A stretch of DNA of 64,000 nt from an uncultured Corynebacterium sp. (lineage in GTDB: Bacteria; Actinomycetota; Actinomycetes; Mycobacteriales; Mycobacteriaceae), in assembly GCA_943913645.1 (NCBI GenBank), contig CALTYZ010000008.1:32318-96317 (forward strand). The letters run 5' to 3'. Shown piece after piece: positions 11,142-20,237 of this stretch; position 1 is the first letter of the stretch, and every line of letters begins with the position of its first letter. Both the position numbers and the translations under genes were made by a program. The notes under the pieces were generated by a model. That model saw only the letters and a list, made by a program, of their open reading frames with translations, did not search any database and was not told where the DNA came from.

Positions 11142-12971
11142 ATGGCCAACCTCATTAGCCTTGAAAACGTCTCCAAATCCTGGGGGCTGAAAACGCTGCT
11201 TGACGGGGTCTCACTGGGCGTGCAGTCGCAGGATCGAATTGGCATTGTCGGCGTCAATGGCGGTGGGAAAACGACACTGCTTGAGGTACTCACTGGGATT
11301 GAACCGCCGGATGCGGGGCGGGTGTCGCACAATTCAACGCTTCGCATGGCGGTAGTCAGTCAGCGTTTTGAGCTTGATGCGTCGATCACGGTAGGCCAAG
11401 CGGTGGTGGAACCGCTCGGGTTGGAAACCTACCAGTGGGCAGCGAACGCTCAGGTTCGTGAGGTACTGCAAGGCACCGGGGTGGCAGCACTGGGGTTAGA
11501 GACACCGGTGGGGGAATTGTCGGGCGGGGAGCGCCGCCGCGTGAACCTTGCCGCGGCGCTCGTGCAAGATCTAGACCTCGTGGTGTTAGATGAGCCGACC
11601 AACCACCTCGACATCGAGGGGGTGCAGTGGCTGGCAGAGCACCTCCTTGCCCGTCGGGTCGCTGTTGCGGTGGTGACCCACGATCGCTGGTTTCTTGACA
11701 CGGTAGCCAATACCACCTGGGAGGTACATGACGGCACCGTCGACATCTACGAGGGTGGGTACAACGATTGGACGTTTGCCCGCGCGGAGCGCGCCCGGCA
11801 GGCAGATGCGATTGAACAACGTCGCCGTAACCTTGCGCGCAAGGAGCTCGCGTGGCTGCGGCGCGGGGCACCGGCGCGCACATCGAAGCCGCGCTACCGG
11901 ATTGAGGCTGCGGAAGCTTTGATCGCGGATGTGCCCGCCCCACGCGACACAGTTGAGCTCATGGCCTTTTCGAAACAGCGCCAAGGCAAGGTGGTCATTG
12001 AACTTGAAGATGCCCGCATTGATGCGCCTGACGGGCGGATGTTAGTGGACCACCTGACGTGGCGGCTCGCCCCGGGCGAGCGCATCGGACTGGTTGGGGT
12101 CAACGGTTCCGGTAAGACAACGCTGCTGCGTGCACTTGCCGGACAACATCCGCTTGCAGCAGGCAAACGCATTGAGGGCCAAACCGCCCGCATCGGGTGG
12201 CTGCGCCAAGAACTCGATGACCTTGACCCAAGCCGTCGAGTGATCGACGCGGTTGAAGACGTGGCTCGCTATATCGACCTGGGCAACAAGCAGCTATCGG
12301 CTTCGCAGCTCGCAGAGCGACTCGGGTTTTCCCCGAAACGACAGCGCACCCCGGTGGGCGATTTGTCTGGTGGAGAACGCCGCCGGCTGCAACTGACACG
12401 CGTGCTCATGCAAGAGCCGAACGTGTTGTTGCTGGATGAGCCGACGAACGATCTGGATATTGACACGTTGCAGGAACTCGAAGACTTGCTGGATAGCTGG
12501 CCGGGCACGCTTGTGGTCATCTCCCACGACAGGTACTTGATTGAGCGGATAGCGGATTCGACCTTTGCGCTGTTTGGAGACGGCCGGTTGACCCACCTGC
12601 CCGGCGGCATTGAGCAATATCTCACCCGTCGCGCCGCAGAGCAAGAACCCGCGCCCTCATTGCACGTGGACCCGCCAACTGGAGCAAAGCTGTGCGATAC
12701 GGGGAAGGACAGTGACGCTGCCCAGCACAACGCCCTCTCATCGCAGGAGACACGAGCGTTGCGCAAGCAGATGAATGCGCTGGAGCGGCGCATTGAAAAA
12801 GCAGATGTGCGAGCCGAGGAAATGGAGACGCGTATCGCGCAGCTCTCAGCGCAGCCCACGCCTGACTTCACCGCGATTGCAGAGCTGACTGGTCAGCTAT
12901 CCGAAATCCGTGCTGCGCGCGAGGAGGACGAACTTCAGTGGCTCGACTTGGGGGAACAGTTGGAGCTATAA
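11142..12971 (+). CDS. ABC-F family ATPase (duplicated ABC protein without membrane domain)
   Basis: This 609-residue soluble protein has two ABC ATPase cassettes. The first has GVNGGGKTTL and LSGGERRRVNLAAAL; the second has GVNGSGKTTLL and LSGGERRRLQLTRVL. Between them is a charged linker (ERARQADAIEQRRRNLARKELAW). The last 75 residues form a probable coiled coil (RKQMNALERRIEKADVR). This is the Uup/EttA-type layout of proteins that act on ribosomes or on DNA rather than in transport. Its position directly after ispE is the usual corynebacterial one. The specific sub-family cannot be settled by eye. Confidence 0.9.
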   Translation: MANLISLENVSKSWGLKTLLDGVSLGVQSQDRIGIVGVNGGGKTTLLEVLTGIEPPDAGRVSHNSTLRMAVVSQRFELDASITVGQAVVEPLGLETYQWAANAQVREVLQGTGVAALGLETPVGELSGGERRRVNLAAALVQDLDLVVLDEPTNHLDIEGVQWLAEHLLARRVAVAVVTHDRWFLDTVANTTWEVHDGTVDIYEGGYNDWTFARAERARQADAIEQRRRNLARKELAWLRRGAPARTSKPRYRIEAAEALIADVPAPRDTVELMAFSKQRQGKVVIELEDARIDAPDGRMLVDHLTWRLAPGERIGLVGVNGSGKTTLLRALAGQHPLAAGKRIEGQTARIGWLRQELDDLDPSRRVIDAVEDVARYIDLGNKQLSASQLAERLGFSPKRQRTPVGDLSGGERRRLQLTRVLMQEPNVLLLDEPTNDLDIDTLQELEDLLDSWPGTLVVISHDRYLIERIADSTFALFGDGRLTHLPGGIEQYLTRRAAEQEPAPSLHVDPPTGAKLCDTGKDSDAAQHNALSSQETRALRKQMNALERRIEKADVRAEEMETRIAQLSAQPTPDFTAIAELTGQLSEIRAAREEDELQWLDLGEQLEL

Positions 12972-13117
12972 CCCTTGGCGATGCCACCTGAACGCGCTGT
13001 AGCACCCAGACCAGCGGGTAGGTGGCGCTTGGCCGCGAAACGCTGCCTCTTTTGCCTGCGATCCCTTAATATAGCCCGGGTCACTATCAACGCTGCTTTG
13101 AAAGGGGTGTCACCGAA

Positions 13118-14350
13118 ATGACTACCTCCGACCCGTCCTCATCGAAGGCTGCTACCCAGCCTGCTGCACCGCGCAGTATCGGCCCACTCGTTGGCGCGGT
13201 GTTTCTCATGGCGACATCCTCGATCGGCCCGGGCTTTCTCACACAAACATCAGTTTTCACCGTGCAACTCGGCGCGGCGTTTGCGTTTGCCATCTTGCTC
13301 TCGATCCTGGTTGACATCGCGATCCAGCTCAACGTGTGGCGCATCCTGGGGGTTTCAGGCCTGCGTGCCAACGAGTTGGCAAATGCTCTCCTACCTGGTC
13401 TTGGGTGGGTACTGGCCGTTTTGGTGGCAATCGGGGGGCTGGTTTTCAACGTTGGCAACATCGCCGGCACCGGTTTGGGGCTTAACGCCCTCGCCGGGCT
13501 TGACCCGAAGATTGGCGGGGCGATATCGGCAGCAATTGCCATCTTTGTGTTCTTGTCAAAACGTGCCGGGGTGGCGCTCGATCGCATCGTGGCGGCGCTT
13601 GGTGCGATCATGATTTTGCTCATGCTCTATGTGACCATCGTGTCTCAACCGCCGCTGGGTGAAGCCCTGAAGCAAACCGTAGTACCTGAACAGGTGGACT
13701 TTTTGGTCATTACCACCTTGATCGGTGGAACCGTTGGTGGCTACATCACTTTTGCAGGCGTGCACAGGCTGATTGATTCGGGCCACACTGGACCGGAAAA
13801 TGCCCGCTATTTGGCGAATTCATCGATCATGGGCATCATCGTTACCGGCATCATGCGCGTGCTGTTGTTCCTGGCGGTGCTTGGTGTTGTCGCAACGGGT
13901 GTGACCCTGTCTCAAGACAACACCGCAGCAGATGCGTTCTACCAGGCGGCAGGTGAATTCGGGCTACGTGCTTTCGGGTTGGTGTTGTGGGCAGCCGGTC
14001 TTTCTTCTGTCATTGGGGCGTCGTTTACCTCAGTGTCGTTTTTGACCAAGCAGGGCTTCGATGAACAGAAGCGTTCCTGGCTCACCGTCGGCTTTATCCT
14101 CATCTCTGCCGTGATATATCTCTTCTTGGGCGCAGCACCGCAAGCCTTGCTCATCTTCGCCGGCGCATTCAACGGTTTGATCTTGCCGCTCGGCTTCGCC
14201 ATTGTGCTGTGGGCAGGCTGGCGCCGTAAGGATCTCCTGCGTGGGTACCACCACCCGACGTGGTTGTTGCTCTTGGGCGCTGTGGTGCTTGTGCTCACCA
14301 TCTACATGGGGGCACGTTCCCTCAGCGGTCTCGCGGCCCTGTGGGCGTAG
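13118..14350 (+). CDS. NRAMP-superfamily membrane transporter (YcsG-like) lacking the metal-binding motifs
   Basis: 410 residues with about 11 hydrophobic helices. The opening GPGFL (37-41) and the TM6-like LIGGTVGGY are NRAMP landmarks. However, the helix-1 position where metal transporters have DPGN reads TVQL (48-51), and helix 6 reads GGY (207-209) where MPH is expected. It is therefore unlikely to carry Mn/Fe. It lies with a YcsI-like gene and the pxp genes, as ycsG does in Bacillus subtilis, so an organic substrate such as 5-oxoproline is a reasonable inference. AAAGGGGTG precedes the ATG, and a TAATAT -10-like box is at 13067-13072. Confidence 0.85.
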   Translation: MTTSDPSSSKAATQPAAPRSIGPLVGAVFLMATSSIGPGFLTQTSVFTVQLGAAFAFAILLSILVDIAIQLNVWRILGVSGLRANELANALLPGLGWVLAVLVAIGGLVFNVGNIAGTGLGLNALAGLDPKIGGAISAAIAIFVFLSKRAGVALDRIVAALGAIMILLMLYVTIVSQPPLGEALKQTVVPEQVDFLVITTLIGGTVGGYITFAGVHRLIDSGHTGPENARYLANSSIMGIIVTGIMRVLLFLAVLGVVATGVTLSQDNTAADAFYQAAGEFGLRAFGLVLWAAGLSSVIGASFTSVSFLTKQGFDEQKRSWLTVGFILISAVIYLFLGAAPQALLIFAGAFNGLILPLGFAIVLWAGWRRKDLLRGYHHPTWLLLLGAVVLVLTIYMGARSLSGLAALWA

Positions 14351-14378
14351 GGCTCTTACCCTGCGTCACAATGGGGGC

Positions 14379-15191
14379 ATGGACCACGTTGCCCTTCCTG
14401 CTGTGCAGCCTGCCTCGTTAACACCGGCTCAGGCTCGCGCCCTGTTTCGCAAGTGCCCCGACAGCATTGCCACCACGGCGGGTTTTTGCGCTGGCTACGC
14501 GCAAGCAAACCTGATTGCTTTAGATAAACGCTACGCGTTTGATTTCCTCCTTTTCGCTCAGCGAAATCCAAAGCCGTGCCCGATCCTTGGGGTGTTAGAG
14601 CCAGGAGAGATCAACTCTGATCTGCTCGCAGGCGGTGATATTCGCACTGATATCCCCGCCTACCGCATCTATCGCGACGGTGAGTTCGTGGAGCAGACCT
14701 ATGACGCGACTGCCTACTGGTCTGAGGACACCGTTGCGTTTCTCATCGGCTGTTCATTCACCTTTGAGCAGGCATTAGTTGACAACGCGGTGCCAGTCGC
14801 CCACATTGAACAGCACCGCAACGTGTCCATGTTTGTGACCACCATTGATTGTGTGCCAGCCGGTGTGTTTGCAGGAAAGATGGTGGTTTCAATGCGCCCT
14901 ATTCCGGCCGCAAAGGTCGCGGATGCGGTGCGGATCACCTCGCGCTACCCTGCGGTGCATGGAGCACCGATTCACGTTGGCGACCCGGCAGCGATCGGCA
15001 TCGCTGACTTAGATGCGCCCGACTTTGGGCAGGCGGTTGACATCCCTGCCGGTTCAGTGCCGGTGTTCTGGGCCTGTGGTGTGACCCCGCAGGCCATTGT
15101 GATGCACTCAAAACCTGACCTGGCGATCTGCCACGCGCCGGGCAAGATGCTAATCACTGACCGGCGGGACTGCTTCTACCAAGTGCCCTGA
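14379..15191 (+). CDS. YcsI / DUF1445 family protein (putative hydro-lyase, D-glutamate cyclase-like)
   Basis: This 270-residue cytoplasmic protein of the family annotated as putative hydro-lyase YcsI has the typical stretches GFCAGYAQANL, NPKPCPIL, FLIGCSFTFE and FWACGVTPQ. The mammalian mitochondrial D-glutamate cyclase, which makes 5-oxo-D-proline, contains a related domain, so production or handling of 5-oxoproline is a fair inference but is not proven for bacteria. The ATG at 14379 lies 28 bases after the NRAMP-like gene, and the two are probably co-transcribed. It is convergent with the biotin carboxylase gene 12 bases away. Confidence 0.85.
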   Translation: MDHVALPAVQPASLTPAQARALFRKCPDSIATTAGFCAGYAQANLIALDKRYAFDFLLFAQRNPKPCPILGVLEPGEINSDLLAGGDIRTDIPAYRIYRDGEFVEQTYDATAYWSEDTVAFLIGCSFTFEQALVDNAVPVAHIEQHRNVSMFVTTIDCVPAGVFAGKMVVSMRPIPAAKVADAVRITSRYPAVHGAPIHVGDPAAIGIADLDAPDFGQAVDIPAGSVPVFWACGVTPQAIVMHSKPDLAICHAPGKMLITDRRDCFYQVP

Positions 15192-15203
15192 TAAGCAAGT
15201 GCC

Positions 15204-16943
15204 CTAGCTAATCGTGGCGATCGTCGTGTTGGCGTTGACTCGCTCACCTGCAGTAGCAGCAAGCCTAATCTGCCCGCCGCGAGGGGCGTTGAGGGTGGAC
15301 TCCATTTTCATCGCCTCAATGGTGGCCACTGGGTCGCCTGCTTGGACGGTATCGCCGTCTGCGACAAGCCACTGGACAAGTGTGGCCTCATATTTGGTGG
15401 TCACAGATCCCGCAGAGGATGCACCTGTTGCTGAACTGGCTGAACTGACTGTGCTGGGTGAACTGGTCGAGTCGCCTGCGCCCAGCAGCGCGACCGGATA
15501 CCCGATGGTGTGCAGCCGCCCGTCGATTTCAATGGTGACGGTGGCGCGTTCGTCGTAAAGATGCTCAATGTCTGCAACCTCGTGCTGCGCAGACGGGCAG
15601 TAGTGGTGGTCAACCCAGTCGGTGTAGACGTCGAGCGAATCCCCCGTGAGCACATCGGAGGTGATCATGTCTTTATGAAACGGCAAAACCGTTCGCACAC
15701 CCCGAATATCGAACTCCTCGAGTGCTTGTTTGGCACGCCGAAGTGCCGCATTCCGGTCGGGGCCCCACACCACGAGCTTTGCCATGAGCGAGTCGTAGTA
15801 GGCGGGGATGGTGGTGCCGGTTCGCACCCCGCTATCAACACGGATACCAGGCCCGGTAGGAACAGTGAACTGAGAGATCGTGCCCGGTGATGGAGCGAAC
15901 CCGTTGACAACGTCCTCGCAATTGATGCGAAACTCGAATGCATGCCCGGTGAGCTGCGGGTCTGTGCCCGCGAAAGAAAGCGGTTCGCCAGCAGCAATGC
16001 GGAACTGCTCCGCGATGATGTCCACCCCGGTGACCATTTCAGTCACAGGGTGTTCGACCTGGACACGGGTATTGACTTCCAAAAACGACACCGTGCCGTC
16101 TTCAGAGACAATGAACTCCACGGTACCGGCTGAGACGTAGCCGGCTTTGGCACAAATATCGCGCGCGCCCTCCTCAATCGAGCGGCGCTGTTCACGTGTG
16201 AGAAACGGTGCTGGGGCTTCCTCAATGAGTTTTTGAAACCGGCGCTGAGTGGAACAATCGCGCGTGCCCAACACTGCAACGTTGCCGTGCGTATCTGCAA
16301 GCACCTGTGCTTCCACGTGGCGTGGGTGCACCAGGAACTTCTCCACGTAGCATTCACCGCGTCCGAATGCCTCCGTTGCTTCACGCCCGGCGGAGGCAAA
16401 ACCTTCCTCAATATCGGCCTCATCAAACACCACCTTCAAACCGCGGCCACCGCCACCAAACGCAGCCTTAATAGCAATTGGCATGCCGTGCTCGGCGGCG
16501 AAGTCGCGTGCCTCCTCCCAGCTCGACAGGGGCTCTGGCGTGCCCGGGGCGAGCGGCGCACCGACTTCAGTAGCAAGGGCACGCGCGGAAAGCTTGTCGC
16601 CGAGCATCTCGATGGACTCAGGTGCTGGCCCAATCCAGGTCAACCCCGCCTGCTGCACGGTGCGGGCGAAATCTGGGTTCTCAGATAAGAACCCATAACC
16701 GGGGTGCACACAATCCGCTCCGGCGCGGTGAGCAATGTCAATGAGAGCAGGAATGTTCATGTAGGTCTCGGCAGATGTGCTGCCAGGCAGCAGGTACGCC
16801 TCGTCGGCGACGAGCGTGTGGGGTGCGCCGGTATCCGGTTCTGAATACACCGCGATCGAGCGGATGCCAAGAGCACGCGCGCTGTGGGCGATGCGTGCCG
16901 CGATTTCGCCGCGGTTGGCAATGAGAACGGCGTGAAATGTCAT
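15204..16943 (-). CDS. Biotin carboxylase fused to biotin carboxyl carrier domain, in 5-oxoprolinase operon
   Basis: 579 residues. The N-terminal 450 or so are an ATP-grasp biotin carboxylase (NRGEIAARI, GYGFLSENP, KAAFGGGGRG, EVNTRVQVEHPVTE). A Ser/Ala/Thr-rich linker follows, and the C-terminal lipoyl-like domain has the biotin-acceptor lysine in EAMKMES. The enzyme charges biotin with CO2, but no acyl-CoA carboxyltransferase is nearby. Its ATG overlaps the stop of pxpBC in an ATGA, so it is translationally coupled to that gene. The AHS1/AHS2 protein upstream is homologous to the carboxyltransferase part of urea carboxylase, so the two may work together (inference). It could be mis-annotated as acetyl-CoA carboxylase AccC. 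Confidence 0.93.
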   Translation of the reverse strand: MTFHAVLIANRGEIAARIAHSARALGIRSIAVYSEPDTGAPHTLVADEAYLLPGSTSAETYMNIPALIDIAHRAGADCVHPGYGFLSENPDFARTVQQAGLTWIGPAPESIEMLGDKLSARALATEVGAPLAPGTPEPLSSWEEARDFAAEHGMPIAIKAAFGGGGRGLKVVFDEADIEEGFASAGREATEAFGRGECYVEKFLVHPRHVEAQVLADTHGNVAVLGTRDCSTQRRFQKLIEEAPAPFLTREQRRSIEEGARDICAKAGYVSAGTVEFIVSEDGTVSFLEVNTRVQVEHPVTEMVTGVDIIAEQFRIAAGEPLSFAGTDPQLTGHAFEFRINCEDVVNGFAPSPGTISQFTVPTGPGIRVDSGVRTGTTIPAYYDSLMAKLVVWGPDRNAALRRAKQALEEFDIRGVRTVLPFHKDMITSDVLTGDSLDVYTDWVDHHYCPSAQHEVADIEHLYDERATVTIEIDGRLHTIGYPVALLGAGDSTSSPSTVSSASSATGASSAGSVTTKYEATLVQWLVADGDTVQAGDPVATIEAMKMESTLNAPRGGQIRLAATAGERVNANTTIATIS

Positions 16944-18517
16944 CGGGGTGATCCATCCTTAACAGTTGGGGTGTAGCGCTCAAAGCGAAGGGTACTTCCT
17001 GGTGGGAGCTGGGCTGCGATGTCAACGTCTTCACTGATCACGGTGGCGATGACGGGATAGCCGCCGGTGACTGCATGGTCACGGAGGAATACAACGGGCT
17101 GACCGGAGGGAGGGATCTGGATCGAACCGGCGACCATTCCCTCGCTGGGGAGTTCTCCCTCACGACTGCGTTCGATTTCACTGGCCCCATCCAGGCGAAG
17201 GCCGACCCGGTTGGAGGCTGCTGAAACGGTGAACTCGGTCGAGAAAAACCGCTCGACTGCTTCCGGCGTGAACCAATCGTTGCGGGGCCCGATGACGCAG
17301 CGAACGGTGGCGTTGGTGCGGCCAGTGCCAGCAGCTTGGACGCGGAGGGGGTTGGTCAGTAGTGCGTTCGCCGACGCCGGGGGCACAAGTGCCATCGAGA
17401 CCGTGTCACCTACGGCGATTGGATCCGGACCAAGGCCGGAGAGGACGTCAGTTGCGGCTGAGCCGAGTTCTGTGTCTGCGATGAGCCCGCCGCGAACCGC
17501 GATGTAGGAGCGCATGCCAATTCGCGCCGGGCCGATGGTCAGCTGGGCCGCGCGGGGCACGATGGTGGGCGTGGCCAGGAGCACTAGTCGCCCGTTGACG
17601 GTCACATCCGCCTCAGCGCCGGTCACGCATACCACGGTTTCTGCGAGTGCGGTAAGCGTGCAGCCGCCAACGTTTTCAAGCAGTGTGGCATTGGATGTAT
17701 TGCCCACTGCAGCATTGGCCGTGTACGCGGAGGCTCGGTCGGCGGAGCCAGATGTGGTCACACCGAGATTGCCGTTGCCTTGGCGGCCAAGGTCTTGATA
17801 CAAGGTTTGCAGTCCTGGGTCGTCGACTGTGAAGATGGGCCGCCGCGGGGGGTGCTCGAGGTGGCGCTGGCTTGATGCCCCCTGCGCATCGAGCGTATCG
17901 ACGGCGACGTAGTGGACTTTATCGCCGGGAGCTAGCAACGCCGGCGGGTTGGCTGCTGAGTCCCACATCGGTGCATCGGTAGTCCCGATGAGCTGCCAAC
18001 CACCGGGGGATACTCGCGGGTAGACAGCGGAGAACTCCCCGGCAAGCGCCACCGCACCAGCAGGCACCTCAGTGCGTGGGGAGCTCAAGCGCGGCACGGA
18101 CAGCGACTGTCCTGATTCGGGTACGCAGTAGGCAAAGCCTGGGGCGAATCCCCCGAAGGCTGCCACCCAGGTGGTGGAGGTGTGCCACTTAATGAGGTCT
18201 TTCGGGCTCATGCCCAGTGTTGTGGCCAGCGGGGAGAGATCCTCACCGTCATAGCGCACGTTGATCGTGATGTCGCGGGGCGTTTGGTGGGTGACTGCCT
18301 GCGGATAAAACGAGGTGAGCGCGTGGGCTGCTTGTTCGGTAGCGGTTGGGGAATCGAATGTGATCAAGACTGTTCGTGCGGCAGCGATGACATCGGTTTG
18401 CCGCGCTAAGGGCTGCTCAACTAATGCCGCATGCCAGTTCATGACGGCGTTGAGGTCTGGAAGATCGACCAGCAGAGCTCGCGAACCGACGCGTTTGATA
18501 TCGGCTCCAGGGGTCAT
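16940..18517 (-). CDS. pxpBC: Fused 5-oxoprolinase subunits B and C (KipI-KipA / AHS1-AHS2)
   Basis: 525 residues joining two domains that are separate in B. subtilis. The N-terminal 210 or so are AHS1/KipI (GGFAPGFAYC, VPAGAVALAGEFSAVYP, GGWQLIGTT). The C-terminal 290 are AHS2/KipA (DPGLQTLYQDLGR, GSADRASAYTANAAVGN, SYIAVRGGL). Together with PxpA they form the ATP-dependent enzyme opening 5-oxoproline to glutamate; the same domains form the carboxyltransferase of urea carboxylase. It overlaps pxpA by four bases upstream and the biotin carboxylase by four bases downstream. Older annotations call it allophanate hydrolase, which is unlikely. Confidence 0.92.
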   Translation of the reverse strand: MTPGADIKRVGSRALLVDLPDLNAVMNWHAALVEQPLARQTDVIAAARTVLITFDSPTATEQAAHALTSFYPQAVTHQTPRDITINVRYDGEDLSPLATTLGMSPKDLIKWHTSTTWVAAFGGFAPGFAYCVPESGQSLSVPRLSSPRTEVPAGAVALAGEFSAVYPRVSPGGWQLIGTTDAPMWDSAANPPALLAPGDKVHYVAVDTLDAQGASSQRHLEHPPRRPIFTVDDPGLQTLYQDLGRQGNGNLGVTTSGSADRASAYTANAAVGNTSNATLLENVGGCTLTALAETVVCVTGAEADVTVNGRLVLLATPTIVPRAAQLTIGPARIGMRSYIAVRGGLIADTELGSAATDVLSGLGPDPIAVGDTVSMALVPPASANALLTNPLRVQAAGTGRTNATVRCVIGPRNDWFTPEAVERFFSTEFTVSAASNRVGLRLDGASEIERSREGELPSEGMVAGSIQIPPSGQPVVFLRDHAVTGGYPVIATVISEDVDIAAQLPPGSTLRFERYTPTVKDGSPR

Positions 18518-19272
18518 AGCACGCTCCTGATCGCAATGTTTTCGGCGTTGAGTCGAGCGACGATGCGGCGGGTCATTTCCACGGCACCAGGGGAGTCCCC
18601 GTGCACGCAGACGGACTGTGCGTCAACGTCGACACGCGTGCCGTCGGTGGCGGTCACCGAGCCGGTTGTCGCGACCTGGAGGACCCGCTCGGCGACCTCT
18701 TCTGGGTCATGCAATACCGCATTGGGCTCGCGCCGGGAAACAAGAGTCCCATCTGGGTTGTACCCACGGTCGGCAAACGCCTCACGGATCACCCGCATGC
18801 CGGCAGCCTCCGCAATCTCTACGGCTACGCCGCCGGGTAGGAGCATGAGCGCAAGGTCCGAGTTGTATGCCTTGACGCCGTTGACGACGGCTTGTGCGTG
18901 GGCTTTGTGGTGCACGATGGTGTTGTATAGCGCGCCGTGTGGTTTGACGTAACTGATTTTGGTGCCATTTGCCCGGGCGAGTGCGTCCAGGGCGCCGAGC
19001 TGGTACACAATTTCATCTGCAAGCTCGCCCGGCGCGTAGTCAACAAACCGGCGCCCGAACGCGGTCGGGTCGTTATAGGCAGGGTGGGCACCGACGCTCA
19101 CGCCGGCGGCAGCGGCTTGCGCAAGTGTGGCTGCAATCGAGTGTGCATCCCCCGCGTGGAAGCCAGTGGCCACATTTGCGCTTGAGACCATGTCCAGCAT
19201 GGCAGCGTCGTCAGCGACCGGGTTGCCTGCTGTTGTTTCACCCAGGTCGGCATTGAGATCTATCCCGTGCAT
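18514..19272 (-). CDS. pxpA: 5-oxoprolinase subunit A (LamB/YcsF family)
   Basis: 252 residues, the usual family length. It starts with MHGIDLNADLGE, followed by ANVATGFHAGD, GAHPAYND, YVKPHGALYN and VCVHGDSPGAV, all diagnostic of the LamB/YcsF/PxpA family with its polysaccharide-deacetylase-like fold. It is the first gene of a three-gene operon with four-base overlaps. The LamB name comes from lactam utilisation in Aspergillus, so other lactams such as 2-pyrrolidone are possible substrates. The divergent gap to ppk2 (about 90 bases) should hold its promoter. Confidence 0.94.
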   Translation of the reverse strand: MHGIDLNADLGETTAGNPVADDAAMLDMVSSANVATGFHAGDAHSIAATLAQAAAAGVSVGAHPAYNDPTAFGRRFVDYAPGELADEIVYQLGALDALARANGTKISYVKPHGALYNTIVHHKAHAQAVVNGVKAYNSDLALMLLPGGVAVEIAEAAGMRVIREAFADRGYNPDGTLVSRREPNAVLHDPEEVAERVLQVATTGSVTATDGTRVDVDAQSVCVHGDSPGAVEMTRRIVARLNAENIAIRSVL

Positions 19273-19363
19273 GCCCCTAGTTATACCTTTGGGTGCTTAC
19301 CCGGGGGCCGGGTTCTGCCGCCTTGCTGCAGGTGGGCTGATCTCATCGGTTACGGTTATGGGC

Positions 19364-20230
19364 ATGAGCGATGAGTCAATCAACCAGCCCACAAAGCTAT
19401 CGAAAAAAGCTTACGAAAAAGAGCTGCTCCGCCTGCAGGCGGAGTTAGTGGCAATGCAGCAGTGGGTGGTAGAAACCGGCGCCCGTCTGGTGGTCATCAT
19501 GGAGGGCCGGGACGCAGCAGGTAAAGGCTCTGCAATTAAGCGCATTACCCAATACCTCAACCCGCGCACCTGTCGCATTGAGGCGTTGCCAAAACCTACT
19601 GAACGCGAGCAGGGACAATGGTACTTCCAGCGCTACGTTGAGAAGCTGCCGGCAGCCGGCGAAATCGTTATCTTCGACCGCTCGTGGTACAACCGCGCGG
19701 GCGTGGAGCGGGTGATGGGGTTTTGCACCTCCCAGGAGTACCGCCGGTTCTTGCACCAGGCCCCCATTTTTGAGCGGCTGCTGGTTGAAGACGGGATTAT
19801 GCTGCGTAAATATTGGTTCTCTGTCTCGGATGAGGAGCAATACAACCGTTTTGTCTCCCGCCGGGAAGATCCACTGCGGCAGTGGAAACTCTCGCCAATG
19901 GATTTAGAGTCCATCACGAAGTGGGAGGATTACTCCCGAGCGAAAGACGAGATGTTCATCCACACTGACATTCCCGCCGCGCCCTGGTACACGGTGGAAA
20001 GCGAGGATAAGAAACGCTCCCGCATTAACGTCATTTCTCACCTGTTGTCCACTGTGCCGTATGAGCACCTTGAGCCTGAGTTGCCAGAGATTCCGCCGCG
20101 GCCGGAGACCGCTGATTATGAGCGTCCTCCGCGTGAGGAGTTTCGCTACGTTCCTGATGTCGCCGCAAAGCTTGAACAGGACAAAAACGGCAAGGCCAAG
20201 AAGTCCAAAAAGAACAAGAAGGGTGCATAA
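19364..20230 (+). CDS. ppk2: Polyphosphate kinase 2 family
   Basis: This 288-residue PPK2-type kinase transfers phosphate between polyphosphate and nucleoside diphosphates. Walker A is GRDAAGKG, the lid-side motif is FDRSWYNRAGVERVMGF, and RREDPLRQWKLSPMD is typical. The C-terminus ends in a Lys-rich tail. ATG 19364 was chosen (MSDESIN); ATG 19358 is two codons earlier and the longer frame from 19127 is antisense to pxpA. Nucleotide preference cannot be read directly from the sequence. Confidence 0.92.
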   Translation: MSDESINQPTKLSKKAYEKELLRLQAELVAMQQWVVETGARLVVIMEGRDAAGKGSAIKRITQYLNPRTCRIEALPKPTEREQGQWYFQRYVEKLPAAGEIVIFDRSWYNRAGVERVMGFCTSQEYRRFLHQAPIFERLLVEDGIMLRKYWFSVSDEEQYNRFVSRREDPLRQWKLSPMDLESITKWEDYSRAKDEMFIHTDIPAAPWYTVESEDKKRSRINVISHLLSTVPYEHLEPELPEIPPRPETADYERPPREEFRYVPDVAAKLEQDKNGKAKKSKKNKKGA

Positions 20231-20237
20231 CCTGACC

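Noticed and set aside
12972..13040. Inverted repeat GCCACCT / AGGTGGC after the ABC-F gene, as a terminator
   Set aside because: The loop is over 30 bases and there is no T-run, so it does not look like a working terminator.
15204..16943. Acetyl-CoA/propionyl-CoA carboxylase AccBC
   Set aside because: The domains fit, but coupling to pxpBC and no carboxyltransferase gene nearby make a role with the lactamase more likely; the main corynebacterial AccBC should lie elsewhere.
16940..18517. Allophanate hydrolase (urea degradation)
   Set aside because: The AHS1/AHS2 domains are shared, but linkage to pxpA and absence of urea genes favour 5-oxoprolinase subunits.
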